A DNA stretch of 64,000 bases from Tsukamurella conjunctivitidis (GCF_007858475.1 NZ_VIGX01000001.1:186001-250000); one strand, 5' to 3'; numbered from the stretch's first letter, positions 9,358 through 17,895 are shown. Notes: generated by a model not told the origin, from the sequence alone. Program-made: numbers and translations.

Positions 9358-10581
9358 GTGAGCGTGCACTTCCCCGCGGGGTTCGATTTCACCAGTCCCG
9401 ACCTGTGGTCGGAGCGGCGGCCCGAGGCCGAGTTCGCCGAGCTGCGGCGATCGGCGCCGGTGTGGTGGCAGGACATTCCGCCCGGCACCACCGGGTTCGA
9501 CGACGGTGGCTTCTGGGTGGTGTCCAAGCTGGAGGACATCAAGGCCATCTCGCGCAACCCGAAGCAGTACTCCAACTGGGAGAACGGGGCGATCATCCGC
9601 TTCGGCCCGGAGATCGAGCGCGAGCAGATCGACATGCAGCGCATGCTGCTGCTGAACATGGACCCGCCTCAGCACACCAAGACCCGTCGCATCATCTCGC
9701 GCGGCTTCACGCCGAAGGCGGTGCAGTCCCTGCACGACGCGCTCGCGGAGCGGGCCGAGCAGATCGTGCACGAGGCCCGTAAGGCGGGCGGCGGGGACTT
9801 CGTCGAGCAGGTCGCCAGCGAGTTGCCCCTGCAGGCGATCGCCGAGCTCCTGGGCGTGCCCCAGGAGGACCGCAAGAAACTCTTCGACTGGTCGAACTCG
9901 ATGATGGCCTACGACGATCCCGAGTTCGAGGGCGACTACCTCACCGCGATGACCGAGTTCACCGGCTACTCGTGGAACCTCGCCGAGGAGCGCCGGAAGT
10001 GTCCGATGGACGACATCGTGACCACTCTCGTGCAGGCGGACATCGACGGCGACGGGCTCGGCAGTGACGAGTTCGCGTTCTTCGTGCTACTGCTCGCCGT
10101 CGCCGGCAACGAGACCACGCGGAACGCGATCAGCCACGGCATGAAGGCCTTCGTGGACTACCCCGAGCAGTGGGAGATCTACAAGGAGCAGCGCCCGCGC
10201 ACGGCCCCCGATGAGATCGTCCGCTGGGCGACCCCGGTCTCCGTGTTCCAGCGCACCGCGCTCGAGGACGTCCAGCTCGGCGAGCAGACGATCAAGAAGG
10301 GGCAGCGCGTCGCGCTGTTCTACGCCTCGGCCAACTTCGACGAGGACGCCTTCGAGGATCCGTACACGTTCAACATCCTGCGCGATCCGAATCCGCACGT
10401 CGGCTTCGGCGGCTCCGGCACCCACCACTGCGTGGGCGCGAACCTCGCCCGCCTCGAGATGGACCTCATGTTCAAGGCGATCGCCGACGTGATGCCCAAC
10501 CTCCGCGAGCTCGAGCCGCCGCAGCGCCTGCGCTCGGGCTGGCTCAACGGCATCAAGCACTGGAAGGTCGCCTACGAGTAG
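9358..10581 (+). CDS. cyp125: CYP125, steroid C26(C27)-monooxygenase
   Basis: The 407-aa cytochrome P450 has the I-helix AVAGNETTRN, the ExxR of the K-helix in APDEIVRWATPV, and the heme loop FGGSGTHHCVGANLAR with Cys358 as heme ligand. The N-terminus (VHFPAGFDFTSPDLW) and C-terminus (RLRSGWLNGIKHWKVAYE) are typical of CYP125. It oxidises the terminal methyl of cholesterol or cholest-4-en-3-one, starting side-chain degradation. It is a little shorter than the M. tuberculosis protein because of a shorter N-terminus. The GTG start has a GAGGAGG ribosome site. It is transcribed alone, with a KstR box in front and a hairpin terminator behind. Confidence 0.94.
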   Translation: MSVHFPAGFDFTSPDLWSERRPEAEFAELRRSAPVWWQDIPPGTTGFDDGGFWVVSKLEDIKAISRNPKQYSNWENGAIIRFGPEIEREQIDMQRMLLLNMDPPQHTKTRRIISRGFTPKAVQSLHDALAERAEQIVHEARKAGGGDFVEQVASELPLQAIAELLGVPQEDRKKLFDWSNSMMAYDDPEFEGDYLTAMTEFTGYSWNLAEERRKCPMDDIVTTLVQADIDGDGLGSDEFAFFVLLLAVAGNETTRNAISHGMKAFVDYPEQWEIYKEQRPRTAPDEIVRWATPVSVFQRTALEDVQLGEQTIKKGQRVALFYASANFDEDAFEDPYTFNILRDPNPHVGFGGSGTHHCVGANLARLEMDLMFKAIADVMPNLRELEPPQRLRSGWLNGIKHWKVAYE

Positions 10582-10596
10582 GTCGGCTCCGCTCGA

Positions 10597-10634
10597 CGAT
10601 CGAAGCGCCCGGCGGTGCCGGGGGCTTTCGATCG
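10597..10634 (+). terminator. Hairpin terminator after cyp125
   Basis: CGATCGAAGCGCCCGGC pairs with GCCGGGGGCTTTCGATCG around a short loop, with one or two imperfections. It starts 15 bases after the cyp125 stop. Confidence 0.6.
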
Positions 10635-10716
10635 TGTTCGCGACGTCGGAACGATATCCGGTGGAACGCGTGGCGCCGGGAGGGATAGCGTGGTGGCGTG
10701 AGCTCGCCGGAATCGC

Positions 10717-10803
10717 ATGAGGAAGGGGTCGCCGGTCCCGCCGCCGACCCCGTGCAGAACCGCGCTTCCGCGCGCTGATCCGCCCGGTCCGAGTCGGCCG
10801 TGA
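10717..10803 (+). CDS. Possible 28-residue proline-rich leader peptide upstream of the MFS exporter
   Basis: The short frame begins with ATG at 10717 and reads MRKGSPVPPPTPCRTALPRA followed by DPPGPSRP and a stop at 10801-10803. It ends 44 bases before the exporter start codon. Ten of its 28 residues are proline, including a PPP run, a sequence type that slows ribosomes. Drug exporters of the Cmx/CmlA type can be controlled by translation of a leader peptide, so this could be one. There is no strong ribosome site, so it may equally be chance in GC-rich DNA. Confidence 0.25.
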   Translation: MRKGSPVPPPTPCRTALPRADPPGPSRP

Positions 10804-10847
10804 CGACCGGAGACGATGCCCTCGTTTCCGCGTCCCAGGAGTGCTCC

Positions 10848-11996
10848 GTGCCTCGACTCGTCCTGTTCCTCGCCCTCGCCGTTTTCGCGATGGGAACCTC
10901 CGAATTCATGCTCTCCGGTGTGCTGCCGGGCATCGCCGCCGATCTCGACGTCTCCGTGGCCGCGGCGGGCGGCCTGATCTCCGCGTTCGCCGCCGGGATG
11001 GCGTTGGGCGCCCCGCTGACCGCCGCCCTGGCGCGACGGTGGCCGCCCCGTTCCTCCCTCCTCGGATTCCTGGTGGCCTTCGCGGCGGCGCACGTCGTGG
11101 CAGCTCTGACCGCGTCGTTCTCCGTGCTGGTGCTGTCCCGGGTCGTTGCCGCGTTCGCCAATGCGGGCTTCCTGGCCGTCGCGCTGGCTACGGCGGTCGC
11201 GGTCGTGGGCCCGGAACGGCGCGGACGCGCGGTGGCCGTGCTGCTGTCGGGCACGACGCTGGCCATGGTCGCCGGCGTCCCGGCGGGAGCCGTGGTGGGC
11301 GATCTCCTCGGCTGGCGGTCGACCTTCCTCGCCGTTGCCGCGCTGTGCCTCCCGCCCCTACTGGCGATCGCGGCGACCAGGCCGGCCCCGTCCGAGGCGC
11401 CCGAGGCGCCCCCGCAGCTCCGTGCCGAGATCGGCGCCTTGCGCCGCCCACGCGTCCGGACCCTGCTGGTGCTCGCCTCTCTCGTCAACGCGGGCACATT
11501 CGGGTTCCTCGCCTACCTGGCCGTCGTCGTCGTCGACGGTGGGGGCCTTCGACAGCTCTGGGTGCCCGTCGCGCTCATGGTGTTCGGAGTGGGTGCCTTC
11601 GCGGGTATCCGGATCAGTGGCCGGTGGGCCGACACCGCTCCGCAGCGGTGCATCGAGACCTGCGCTCCGCTGCTTCTCGTCGGATGGGTCGTCATCGCCG
11701 TCGCCGGCACGGAGCCGGCGGTCCTGCTGCCCGCCGTGGCTGCGGTGGGGGTGGTCGCCTTCGCGACGGGAGGAACGCTCATCGCCCGGATCGTCGCCGC
11801 GGCGGCGGACGCGCCCACCATGGGCGGTGCGTTCGCGACCGCCGCGCTCAACGCGGGTGCTCTCCTCGGCCCCATCGTCGCCGGGTGGTCACTGGGCCCG
11901 GCCGGAGCGCCGGGCCCGGCCTGGTGCGCTGCGGTGGCCGTCGCTCTCGCCGGCGTGCTCGCGGTGCGGATGTCAGCGGCGTCCGGGCGCCGCTGA
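10848..11996 (+). CDS. Cmx/CmlR-type MFS drug exporter
   Basis: The 382-aa protein has about 12 membrane segments and begins VPRLVLFLALAVFAMGTSEFMLSGVLPGIAADLDVS, closely matching actinobacterial chloramphenicol exporters of the Cmx family. Further family blocks are ANAGFLAVALATA, RGRAVAVLLSGTTLAMVAGVPAGAVVGDLLGWRSTF and DAPTMGGAFATAALNAGALLGP. The GTG at 10848 is preferred over the upstream in-frame GTG at 10800 because an AGGAG ribosome site precedes it and the first helix then begins directly. It sits inside the steroid island but has no KstR box of its own. Chloramphenicol export is the likely family activity; steroid or other substrates cannot be excluded. Confidence 0.82.
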   Translation: MPRLVLFLALAVFAMGTSEFMLSGVLPGIAADLDVSVAAAGGLISAFAAGMALGAPLTAALARRWPPRSSLLGFLVAFAAAHVVAALTASFSVLVLSRVVAAFANAGFLAVALATAVAVVGPERRGRAVAVLLSGTTLAMVAGVPAGAVVGDLLGWRSTFLAVAALCLPPLLAIAATRPAPSEAPEAPPQLRAEIGALRRPRVRTLLVLASLVNAGTFGFLAYLAVVVVDGGGLRQLWVPVALMVFGVGAFAGIRISGRWADTAPQRCIETCAPLLLVGWVVIAVAGTEPAVLLPAVAAVGVVAFATGGTLIARIVAAAADAPTMGGAFATAALNAGALLGPIVAGWSLGPAGAPGPAWCAAVAVALAGVLAVRMSAASGRR

Positions 11997-12005
11997 CATC
12001 CGCAC
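11964..12005. terminator. Perfect 18-bp hairpin across the MFS stop codon
   Basis: The arms GTGCGGATGTCAGCGGCG and its exact complement flank a 6-nt loop, and the right arm contains the MFS stop codon. It separates the MFS gene from the convergent ltp3 gene, whose stop is 13 bases further on, and can serve both directions. Confidence 0.75.
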
Positions 12006-12017
12006 GGCACGCTCACG

Positions 12018-13190
12018 TCACGCGGGCTTGTCCGCCCCGACCAGCCACATCGAGAAGTACTGCGAGCCACCGCCGTAGGCGTGGCCGAGGGCGGTGCGGG
12101 CACCGTCGACCTGGTAGTCTCCGGCCCGTCCCATGACCTGCTTGGCGGCCTCGGCGAACCGGATCATGCCCGACGCGCCGATCGGGTTCGACGACAGCAC
12201 GCCGCCGGACGGATTCACGGGCAGTTCCCCGCCGATCTCGGTGCCCCCGGACTCGGTGAGCTTCCAGCCCTGGCCCTCGGGGACGAAGCCCAGGTTCTCC
12301 AGCCACATCGGCTCGAACCAGGAGAAGGGCACGTAGATCTCCGCGGCGTCGACCTGCCGCAGCGGGTCGGTGATGCCGGCGTCGCGCCAGAGCGCGGCCG
12401 CGGCGTCCCGACCGGCCTGCGGGCTGACGTGCTCGCGGCCCGCGTAGGCGAGGGGCTCGGTCCGCATGGCGGTCGCGAGCACCCAGCCGACGCGGTTGCC
12501 CGTGGCGGCCTCCGAGGCCGTGGCGGCGTCCTCGTCGCCCAGGACGATCGCGCACGCGCCGTCGGACGATGGGCAGGTCTCGTCGAATCGGATGGGATCC
12601 CACAGCATCTGGGACGACTGGACCGACTCCAGCGTGATGTCGGGCTGATGCAGGTGGGCGAGCGGGTTGCGGGCGCCGTTGCGACGGTCCTTCACCGCGA
12701 CCATCGCGCCGACGTGGTCGGGCGCGCCCGAGCGACGGATGTAGGAGCGCACGTGCGGCGCGAAGTAGCCGCCCGCGCCCGCGCCGACGGGCACGGTGAA
12801 GGGGACCGGGATCGAGAGCGCCCACATGGCGTTCGACTCGGACTGCTTCTCCCACGCCACCGTCAGCACGCGTTTGTGCACGCCCGCCTTGACCAGAGCC
12901 GCGGCGACGGCCGCAGTGGATCCACCGACCGAACCGGCGGTGTGCACGCGCAGCAGCGGCTTGCCGACTGCGCCCAGCGCGTCGGCGAGGAACAGCTCGG
13001 GCATCATCACGCCCTCGAACATGTCCGGCGCCTTGCCGATCACGATCGCATCGATGTCCGCCATCGTCGTGCCGGCATCGGTGAGCGCGGCATCGACGGC
13101 CTCGCGGATCATGCCGGCCATCGAGACGTCGGTGCGCTTGGCGCGGTGACGGGTCTGACCCGTTCCGAGTACGGCGGTGGGCTTGCCCAT
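12018..13190 (-). CDS. ltp3: Ltp3, SCP-x thiolase-like sterol side-chain aldol lyase subunit
   Basis: The 390-aa thiolase-fold protein lacks the thiolase Cys nucleophile: the usual position reads RVHTAGSVGGSTA. It keeps NPSGG, and TALGHAYGGGSQ replaces the GHP/CxG blocks. This is the pattern of Ltp/SCP-x-like aldolases that perform retro-aldol cleavage of steroid side-chain CoA esters. In Rhodococcus, Ltp3 and Ltp4 are needed to break C24-branched side chains such as those of plant sterols. The ATG at 13190 overlaps the ltp4 stop by one base (TGATG). It is the last gene of a DUF35-ltp4-ltp3 operon under a KstR box. Confidence 0.8.
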   Translation of the reverse strand: MGKPTAVLGTGQTRHRAKRTDVSMAGMIREAVDAALTDAGTTMADIDAIVIGKAPDMFEGVMMPELFLADALGAVGKPLLRVHTAGSVGGSTAAVAAALVKAGVHKRVLTVAWEKQSESNAMWALSIPVPFTVPVGAGAGGYFAPHVRSYIRRSGAPDHVGAMVAVKDRRNGARNPLAHLHQPDITLESVQSSQMLWDPIRFDETCPSSDGACAIVLGDEDAATASEAATGNRVGWVLATAMRTEPLAYAGREHVSPQAGRDAAAALWRDAGITDPLRQVDAAEIYVPFSWFEPMWLENLGFVPEGQGWKLTESGGTEIGGELPVNPSGGVLSSNPIGASGMIRFAEAAKQVMGRAGDYQVDGARTALGHAYGGGSQYFSMWLVGADKPA

Positions 13191-14269
13191 CACTTGGCCT
13201 CCATCACTGCGATCAGGTTCTGTTGCAGGGCGTGTCCGCCGGTGGCGTGCGCGAGGACGCGCTCGGCGTCCCCGTTCCAGACGGCGCGGGCCGCCTCGCC
13301 GATGCGGGCCAGGCCCGCCGAGAACATCGGGTTCCCCACGAGGGCGCCGCCGGACGGGTTGATCCGCACGTCGTCGCCGAGTCCGATCGCGGACCGGAGG
13401 ATGAGTTCCTGGTGGGTGAACGGCGCGTGCAGCTCGGCGAGCTGGACGCCGTCGGCACCGGCCGCGCGTGCCGCTGCCTCGGTCGATGGGGACTTCGTGA
13501 GATCACGCGAGCCCAGAGCGGGGGAGTCGATCCGGTGCTCGAGTCCCGTGATGAAGGCGGGGTTCTCACGGAGCTCGCGGGCGCGTTCGGCCGAGGCGAG
13601 GATCGCGACCGCGGCACCGTCGGTGATGGGCGCGATGTCGTGGCGCCGCAGCGGATCGGCCCACAGTGGTTCGCTCAGGAGCGCCTCGGGATCGACGGTG
13701 CGCGAGAACTGCGCCGCCGGGTTCGAGGTGGCGTCGCCCAGGCTGCGCGCCGCCACGGCGGCCATGTCGGCCTCGGTCCACGCACCGGAATCGATGCCCG
13801 CGCGGGCCTGCAGCGCGGCGACGGACACCGAGTCGGGCCACAGCGGCGCGACGGTGTACGGATCCAACTGCATGGTGAGGGTGCGACGCAGGACGCCGGC
13901 GGAGGACTTGCCGAAGCCGTAGACGAGAGCCGTATCGACCTCGCCGGTGCGGATCTTCACCCAGGCCTCGTACAGTGCCCAGGCGGCGTCCATCTCCACG
14001 TGCGACTCGTTGATCGGCGGCACGGCGCCGATGGAGTCGATCGCGGCGATGAACGAGAAGGCCCGTCCGGCCAGGTAGTCCGACGACCCGGAGCACCAGA
14101 AACCGATGTCGGACTTGGTGAGTCCGGTCTGGGCGAAGACGTCGGCGAACAGCGGGATCAGCATCTCCACGCCGTTGGTGGTGGTCTGGGCGGTGCGCAG
14201 CCACGGGGTGGCGGCGTATCCGACGACGGCGACGGAGCCGTCCGGATCGGTGCAGGTGCGTGTGCTCAC
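13190..14269 (-). CDS. ltp4: Ltp4, SCP-x thiolase-like sterol side-chain aldol lyase subunit
   Basis: This 359-aa thiolase-fold protein, like Ltp3, has no Cys nucleophile and carries NPSGGALVGNP plus a C-terminal ATGGHALQQN block. Membership in the non-thiolytic Ltp family and adjacency to ltp3 and a DUF35 gene match M. tuberculosis Rv3521-Rv3523. The start is the GTG at 14269, which overlaps the DUF35 stop by 4 bases. It probably forms a complex with Ltp3 and the DUF35 protein, in analogy with the Ltp2-ChsH2 aldolase. Confidence 0.8.
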   Translation of the reverse strand: MSTRTCTDPDGSVAVVGYAATPWLRTAQTTTNGVEMLIPLFADVFAQTGLTKSDIGFWCSGSSDYLAGRAFSFIAAIDSIGAVPPINESHVEMDAAWALYEAWVKIRTGEVDTALVYGFGKSSAGVLRRTLTMQLDPYTVAPLWPDSVSVAALQARAGIDSGAWTEADMAAVAARSLGDATSNPAAQFSRTVDPEALLSEPLWADPLRRHDIAPITDGAAVAILASAERARELRENPAFITGLEHRIDSPALGSRDLTKSPSTEAAARAAGADGVQLAELHAPFTHQELILRSAIGLGDDVRINPSGGALVGNPMFSAGLARIGEAARAVWNGDAERVLAHATGGHALQQNLIAVMEAK

Positions 14270-15225
14270 AGGTGCTTCTCGTAACTGGAGTAGGGGGCGT
14301 CCGGCTCACCGGTCGGTTCGAAATGCGAGATGTTGCCCGGACTTTCGGTCCATTCCTCGCGGGGTTTCCACGTGGCCCGCACCCGCATGCCCATACGTAC
14401 CTCGGACGGCTCGCAGCCGAGGACGAGGTGGAGGAACGGGATGTCGGCACCGTCGATGAGCACATAGGCGGCGACGTACGGGGGCTTGATGCGCTGCCCC
14501 TGGAAGGGCACATTGACCACGCAGAACGTGGTGACCACGCCGGTATCCGGGAGGTCGACCTCCTCGGTGGTGGGGATGCCGTCGATCGGGCAGGCGTTGC
14601 GCGGCGGCACGTAGACGTTGCCGCATTTCCCGCACCGCTGGCCCAGCAGCCTGCCCTCGGCGAGTGCCTGCAGGTACCGGGTCTCCGGCACGGAGGCGGA
14701 GTGCTCGAGCCGCAGCGCGACGGGGGTGGTGAGGATCTCGATCGGATCGGTCTCCGCGGCGGTGTCGGGGGTTCCGTTGCCCTCCCCGGGGACGAAGCAG
14801 GCGATGTCGCCGATCGCGCCGGTGGTCTCCGCGATCCAGCGGGCGTGCACCCGCATCCCCGTCGAGATCTCCTGGGGGCCCGCGACGTCGACCGCGTGCA
14901 GGACTGCGGTGTCGGCACCGTCGAGCCTGATGAGGGCGTACGCGAAGGGCCGGTCGAAGGGCTGACCGTCCACCGGGTGCGCGTTCCAGCTCCAGCTCGT
15001 CACCGTGCCGGTGTCGGAGACGGGGACGATCTCGGTGAGAGCGGCGGTGGTGTCCGGATCGAACTCCAGCGGCGGGACGTGCACCCGTCCGGCCGAGTCC
15101 CGGGTGCCGACGATGCGGCGTTCGCGGAGGTTCGTCATGAACGCGCCCAGTACCGGTCCGAGCGACCGGGTGTAGTCGAAGGACAGGTTCATGGGCGCCG
15201 AGAGGGTCTGCGGTTCTGCGGTCAC
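14266..15225 (-). CDS. Two-domain DUF35 OB-fold/zinc-ribbon protein, partner of Ltp3/Ltp4
   Basis: The protein has two OB-fold DUF35-type halves. The second begins with a rubredoxin-like zinc ribbon (CGKCGNVYVPPRNACP) followed by VDLPDTGVVTTFCVVNVPFQGQRIKPPYVAAYVLIDGADIPFLHLV. The first half, residues about 1-150, contains a related OB strand set without the four cysteines. DUF35 proteins support thiolase-like aldolases by binding the enzyme and closing the CoA tunnel. The start is chosen at the GTG at 15225, just after the KstR operator; the longer open frame reads through the operator. It leads the ltp operon. Confidence 0.8.
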   Translation of the reverse strand: MTAEPQTLSAPMNLSFDYTRSLGPVLGAFMTNLRERRIVGTRDSAGRVHVPPLEFDPDTTAALTEIVPVSDTGTVTSWSWNAHPVDGQPFDRPFAYALIRLDGADTAVLHAVDVAGPQEISTGMRVHARWIAETTGAIGDIACFVPGEGNGTPDTAAETDPIEILTTPVALRLEHSASVPETRYLQALAEGRLLGQRCGKCGNVYVPPRNACPIDGIPTTEEVDLPDTGVVTTFCVVNVPFQGQRIKPPYVAAYVLIDGADIPFLHLVLGCEPSEVRMGMRVRATWKPREEWTESPGNISHFEPTGEPDAPYSSYEKHL

Positions 15226-15233
15226 CTCACGAG

Positions 15234-15247
15234 TGAAACATGTTCTA
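15234..15247. promoter_or_regulatory. KstR operator between DUF35-ltp4-ltp3 and the acyl-CoA ligase
   Basis: TGAAACATGTTCTA fits TnnAACnnGTTnnA at every fixed position. It lies 9 bases before the DUF35 start and about 110 bases before the ligase start, so it most directly controls the ltp operon. Confidence 0.8.
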
Positions 15248-15357
15248 ACTTTTTGGCGCAAGGGTATCCCGGAAACGGCTCCGAGCACTTACCGTGGGGT
15301 GACTTGGTACCGCGTTTTCCGCGCAGGTATTCCCGCAACGAACTTGTGAGGTGCTCC

Positions 15358-16911
15358 ATGGACGATCTGCATCGCGAGCCGCTCGCCGGCGACATCCTGC
15401 TCGACTCCCTCGCCGCCTATCCCGACCGCGTCGCGGTCCACGTGACCGGTCCCGACGGTGATTCGGAACTCACGTACGCCGAGGTGCGCGACCAGGTCAG
15501 CCGTTACGCCCAGGCCTACGCATCCGTCGGCCTCGGTGTCGGGAGTCCCGTCGCGATGCTCTCCGGCAACCGCCACGAGGTGCTGATCGCCCAGTCCACC
15601 AACCTCATCACCGGTGTCCGCTTCGCCGCGCTGCATCCGATGGGCTCGCTCGACGACCACGTCTACGTCATGGAGGACGCGGGCATCGAGACCTTGATCT
15701 ACGATCCGCGGCTTTACGAGCAGCGCGCCGCGGACCTGCGCGAACGGGTGCCCGGGCTGAAGACGTTGCTCTCCCTGGGCCCCACCGAGCACGGCGTCGA
15801 CCTCACCGCCGTGGCGGCCGGCTTCGAGCCCGGCCCGCTGGCGGCGCACACCGCCGACCCGTCGTCGACCGCGAGCCTCGCGTACACCGGCGGCACCACC
15901 GGCAAGAGCAAGGGCGTCATGCTCAGCTACTCCGGCGGCGCATCGCTGCTGCGCATCCAGCGCACGGAATGGGAATGGCCGGAGGAGATCCGGTTCCTCG
16001 TGTGCGCCCCGCTCAGCCACGCGGGTGGCGCATTCTGGAATCCCACGTCGATGGCCGGCGGCTCGATGGTGGTACTACCCCGGTTCGAACCGGAAGCCGT
16101 GCTCGCGGCGATCGAGAAGTACCGGATCACCGCGACGATGTTGGTGCCCACCATGATCTACGCGTTGCTCGACCACCCGAAGTTCGACGACTACGACGTC
16201 TCCAGCCTCGAGACGGTCTTCTACGGCGCCTCCGCGATCTCGCCGACCCGGCTCACCGAGGCCATCGAGCGCATCGGCCCCAAGTTCTTCCAGTTCTACG
16301 GCCAGGCGGAATGCCCCATGACCATCGCCGTGCTGCGGCGCGGCGACCACGATCCGTCGAAGCCGGAACGGCTGGCGAGCTGCGGCCGGCCGGTCCCGTG
16401 GGTGCACGTCGCGCTGCTCGACGATGCCGGACGCCCCGTCGAACCCGGTGCGCCGGGCGAGATCTGCGTGCGCGGCCCCCTGGTCATGCAGGGCTACCTG
16501 AACAAGCCGGAGCAGACCGCCGAGGCCACCGAACACGGCTGGTTGCACACCGGCGACGTCGGCAGATTCGACGACGAGGGCTACCTGTACATCGTCGACC
16601 GGAAGAAGGACATGGTGGTCACGGGCGGCTTCAACGTCTTCCCCCGTGAGGTCGAGGACGTCATCTCCACGCACCCGGCGGTCGCCTCGGTGGCGGTCAT
16701 CGGCGTCCCCGACGAGAAGTGGGGCGAGGCCGTGAAGGCTGTCGTGGTCCCGCGCGCCGGCGCGACCGTCGAGGTCGAGGAGCTACGGGATCTGGTGCGC
16801 GACCGCAAGGGCGCCGTCTACACCCCCAAGACGGTGGACTTCGTCGAGTCGATCCCGGTCAGCCCGCTCGGCAAGCCGGACAAGAAGGCCCTGCGCGCCC
16901 AGTACGCCTGA
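15358..16911 (+). CDS. Acyl-CoA ligase (FadD family), probable sterol side-chain activator
   Basis: The 517-aa adenylate-forming enzyme has the P-loop TGGTTGKSKG, the FYGQAECPM motif (A5), the GWLHTGDVGRFDDEGYLYIVDRKKDM block and the catalytic lysine near PVSPLGKPDKKALR. Its position, divergent from the ltp operon and convergent to echA19, corresponds to fadD19 of mycobacteria. However, the sequence differs from FadD19 as I remember it and looks closer to general FadD8-like ligases, so I give no symbol. A KstR box lies upstream. Activation of a C24- or C26-carboxylated steroid is inference from context. The ATG has a GAGG ribosome site. Confidence 0.8.
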   Translation: MDDLHREPLAGDILLDSLAAYPDRVAVHVTGPDGDSELTYAEVRDQVSRYAQAYASVGLGVGSPVAMLSGNRHEVLIAQSTNLITGVRFAALHPMGSLDDHVYVMEDAGIETLIYDPRLYEQRAADLRERVPGLKTLLSLGPTEHGVDLTAVAAGFEPGPLAAHTADPSSTASLAYTGGTTGKSKGVMLSYSGGASLLRIQRTEWEWPEEIRFLVCAPLSHAGGAFWNPTSMAGGSMVVLPRFEPEAVLAAIEKYRITATMLVPTMIYALLDHPKFDDYDVSSLETVFYGASAISPTRLTEAIERIGPKFFQFYGQAECPMTIAVLRRGDHDPSKPERLASCGRPVPWVHVALLDDAGRPVEPGAPGEICVRGPLVMQGYLNKPEQTAEATEHGWLHTGDVGRFDDEGYLYIVDRKKDMVVTGGFNVFPREVEDVISTHPAVASVAVIGVPDEKWGEAVKAVVVPRAGATVEVEELRDLVRDRKGAVYTPKTVDFVESIPVSPLGKPDKKALRAQYA

Positions 16912-16919
16912 CCCTCGGG

Positions 16920-16979
16920 ATTGAACACCGTTTCTGTACGGGAAACCGCAGGTCGCGGTGTACAGAAACGGTGTTCAAT
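16920..16979. terminator. 20-bp perfect inverted repeat between convergent ligase and echA19
   Basis: The left arm is ATTGAACACCGTTTCTGTAC at 16920-16939, and 16960-16979 is its exact reverse complement, separated by 20 bases. It lies just after the ligase stop and 2 bases before the echA19 stop. It has no T run and is less GC-rich than neighbouring DNA. A bidirectional terminator is likely; a dispersed repeat or protein-binding site is possible. Confidence 0.6.
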
Positions 16980-16981
16980 AG

Positions 16982-17776
16982 CTATACACCGCGGAAGACG
17001 GGCTTGCGCTTCTCAGCGAAGGCGCGGGGCCCCTCCTTGGCGTCCTGGGAGAGGAAGACGGGGAGGCCCTCCTTCGCGTCGACGACGAAGGCCTCCTCCT
17101 CGTGCATGCCCTCGGTCGCGCGCATGGTGCGCAGCATCGCCTGCACGGCCAGGGGGCCGTTGGCGTTGATCAGCTCGGCCAGCTCGAGGGCCTTGTCGAG
17201 CGCGGTGCCGTCGGGGACGACGTGCCCGATCAGCCCGTACTCCTTCGCCTCGGCCGCGGTGATGTGCCGGCCCGTCAGTAGCAGGTCGGCCGCGACCGTG
17301 TACGGGATCTGGCGCGGCAGGCGCACGGCGGAACCGCCCATCGGGTACAGGCTCCACTTGGCCTCGGAGACGCCGAACCGCGCGCTCTCGCCCGCGACGC
17401 GGATGTCGGTGCCCTGCAGGATCTCCGTGCCCCCGGCGATCGCCGCGCCCTCGACGGCCGCGATGAGGGGCTTGCCGGGCCGGCGCCCCTTGATCAGGCC
17501 CGGAATCCGGGCCGGATCGAAGCCTCCGCCCTCGGACATGGCCTCGCCCGGGTCGGACTTGGCCATGTTCTTCAGGTCCGCGCCGGCGCAGAAGGCGCCG
17601 CCCGCGCCGGTGAGCACGGCGCTGCGGATCACGGGATCGGCGTCGATCCGGTCCCAGGCGTCGCCGAGGATCTGGAGCATCTCGCCGGTGAGCGCGTTCT
17701 TGCGCTCCGGGCGGTTCATGGTGATGAGCAGCGTGTGGCCGCGCTGCTCGACGAGGGCGTGCGGGGCGTCGGTCAT
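16982..17776 (-). CDS. echA19: EchA19, steroid enoyl-CoA hydratase
   Basis: The 264-aa crotonase aligns over its whole length with Rv3516. Shared blocks are [58 protein letters not shown] and [22 protein letters not shown]. The oxyanion residues lie in the [13 protein letters not shown] and AIAGGTEI segments. EchA19 hydrates side-chain enoyl-CoA steroids in the beta-oxidation cycles. An AAGGAG ribosome site precedes the ATG. The KstR box at 17851 lies in the divergent region with the NMO gene. Confidence 0.92.
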   Translation of the reverse strand: MTDAPHALVEQRGHTLLITMNRPERKNALTGEMLQILGDAWDRIDADPVIRSAVLTGAGGAFCAGADLKNMAKSDPGEAMSEGGGFDPARIPGLIKGRRPGKPLIAAVEGAAIAGGTEILQGTDIRVAGESARFGVSEAKWSLYPMGGSAVRLPRQIPYTVAADLLLTGRHITAAEAKEYGLIGHVVPDGTALDKALELAELINANGPLAVQAMLRTMRATEGMHEEEAFVVDAKEGLPVFLSQDAKEGPRAFAEKRKPVFRGV

Positions 17777-17850
17777 GCCGGAGGCTCCTTGTCGTCGAGG
17801 ACCCTCGCTGAAACGAGGATCGGCAATTGCGGGAATCCGCTTCCCCGGAC

Positions 17851-17864
17851 AGTAACAGGTTCTA
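17851..17864. promoter_or_regulatory. KstR-type operator between echA19 and the NMO operon
   Basis: AGTAACAGGTTCTA differs from TnnAACnnGTTnnA only at the first base. It lies 32 bases before the NMO start and 75 before echA19. Confidence 0.65.
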
Positions 17865-17895
17865 GTTTGGAGGAAAGAAGTCTTCAGGAGGAATC

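Noticed and set aside
12081-13922. 613-codon open frame antisense to ltp3/ltp4
   Set aside because: It is the mirror of two well supported overlapping genes in high-GC DNA; its translation is low-complexity and Arg/Gly-rich.
14260-15357. N-terminal extension of the acyl-CoA ligase frame by 366 codons
   Set aside because: The extension is antisense to the DUF35 gene and crosses the KstR operator; the family N-terminus and ribosome site fit ATG 15358.
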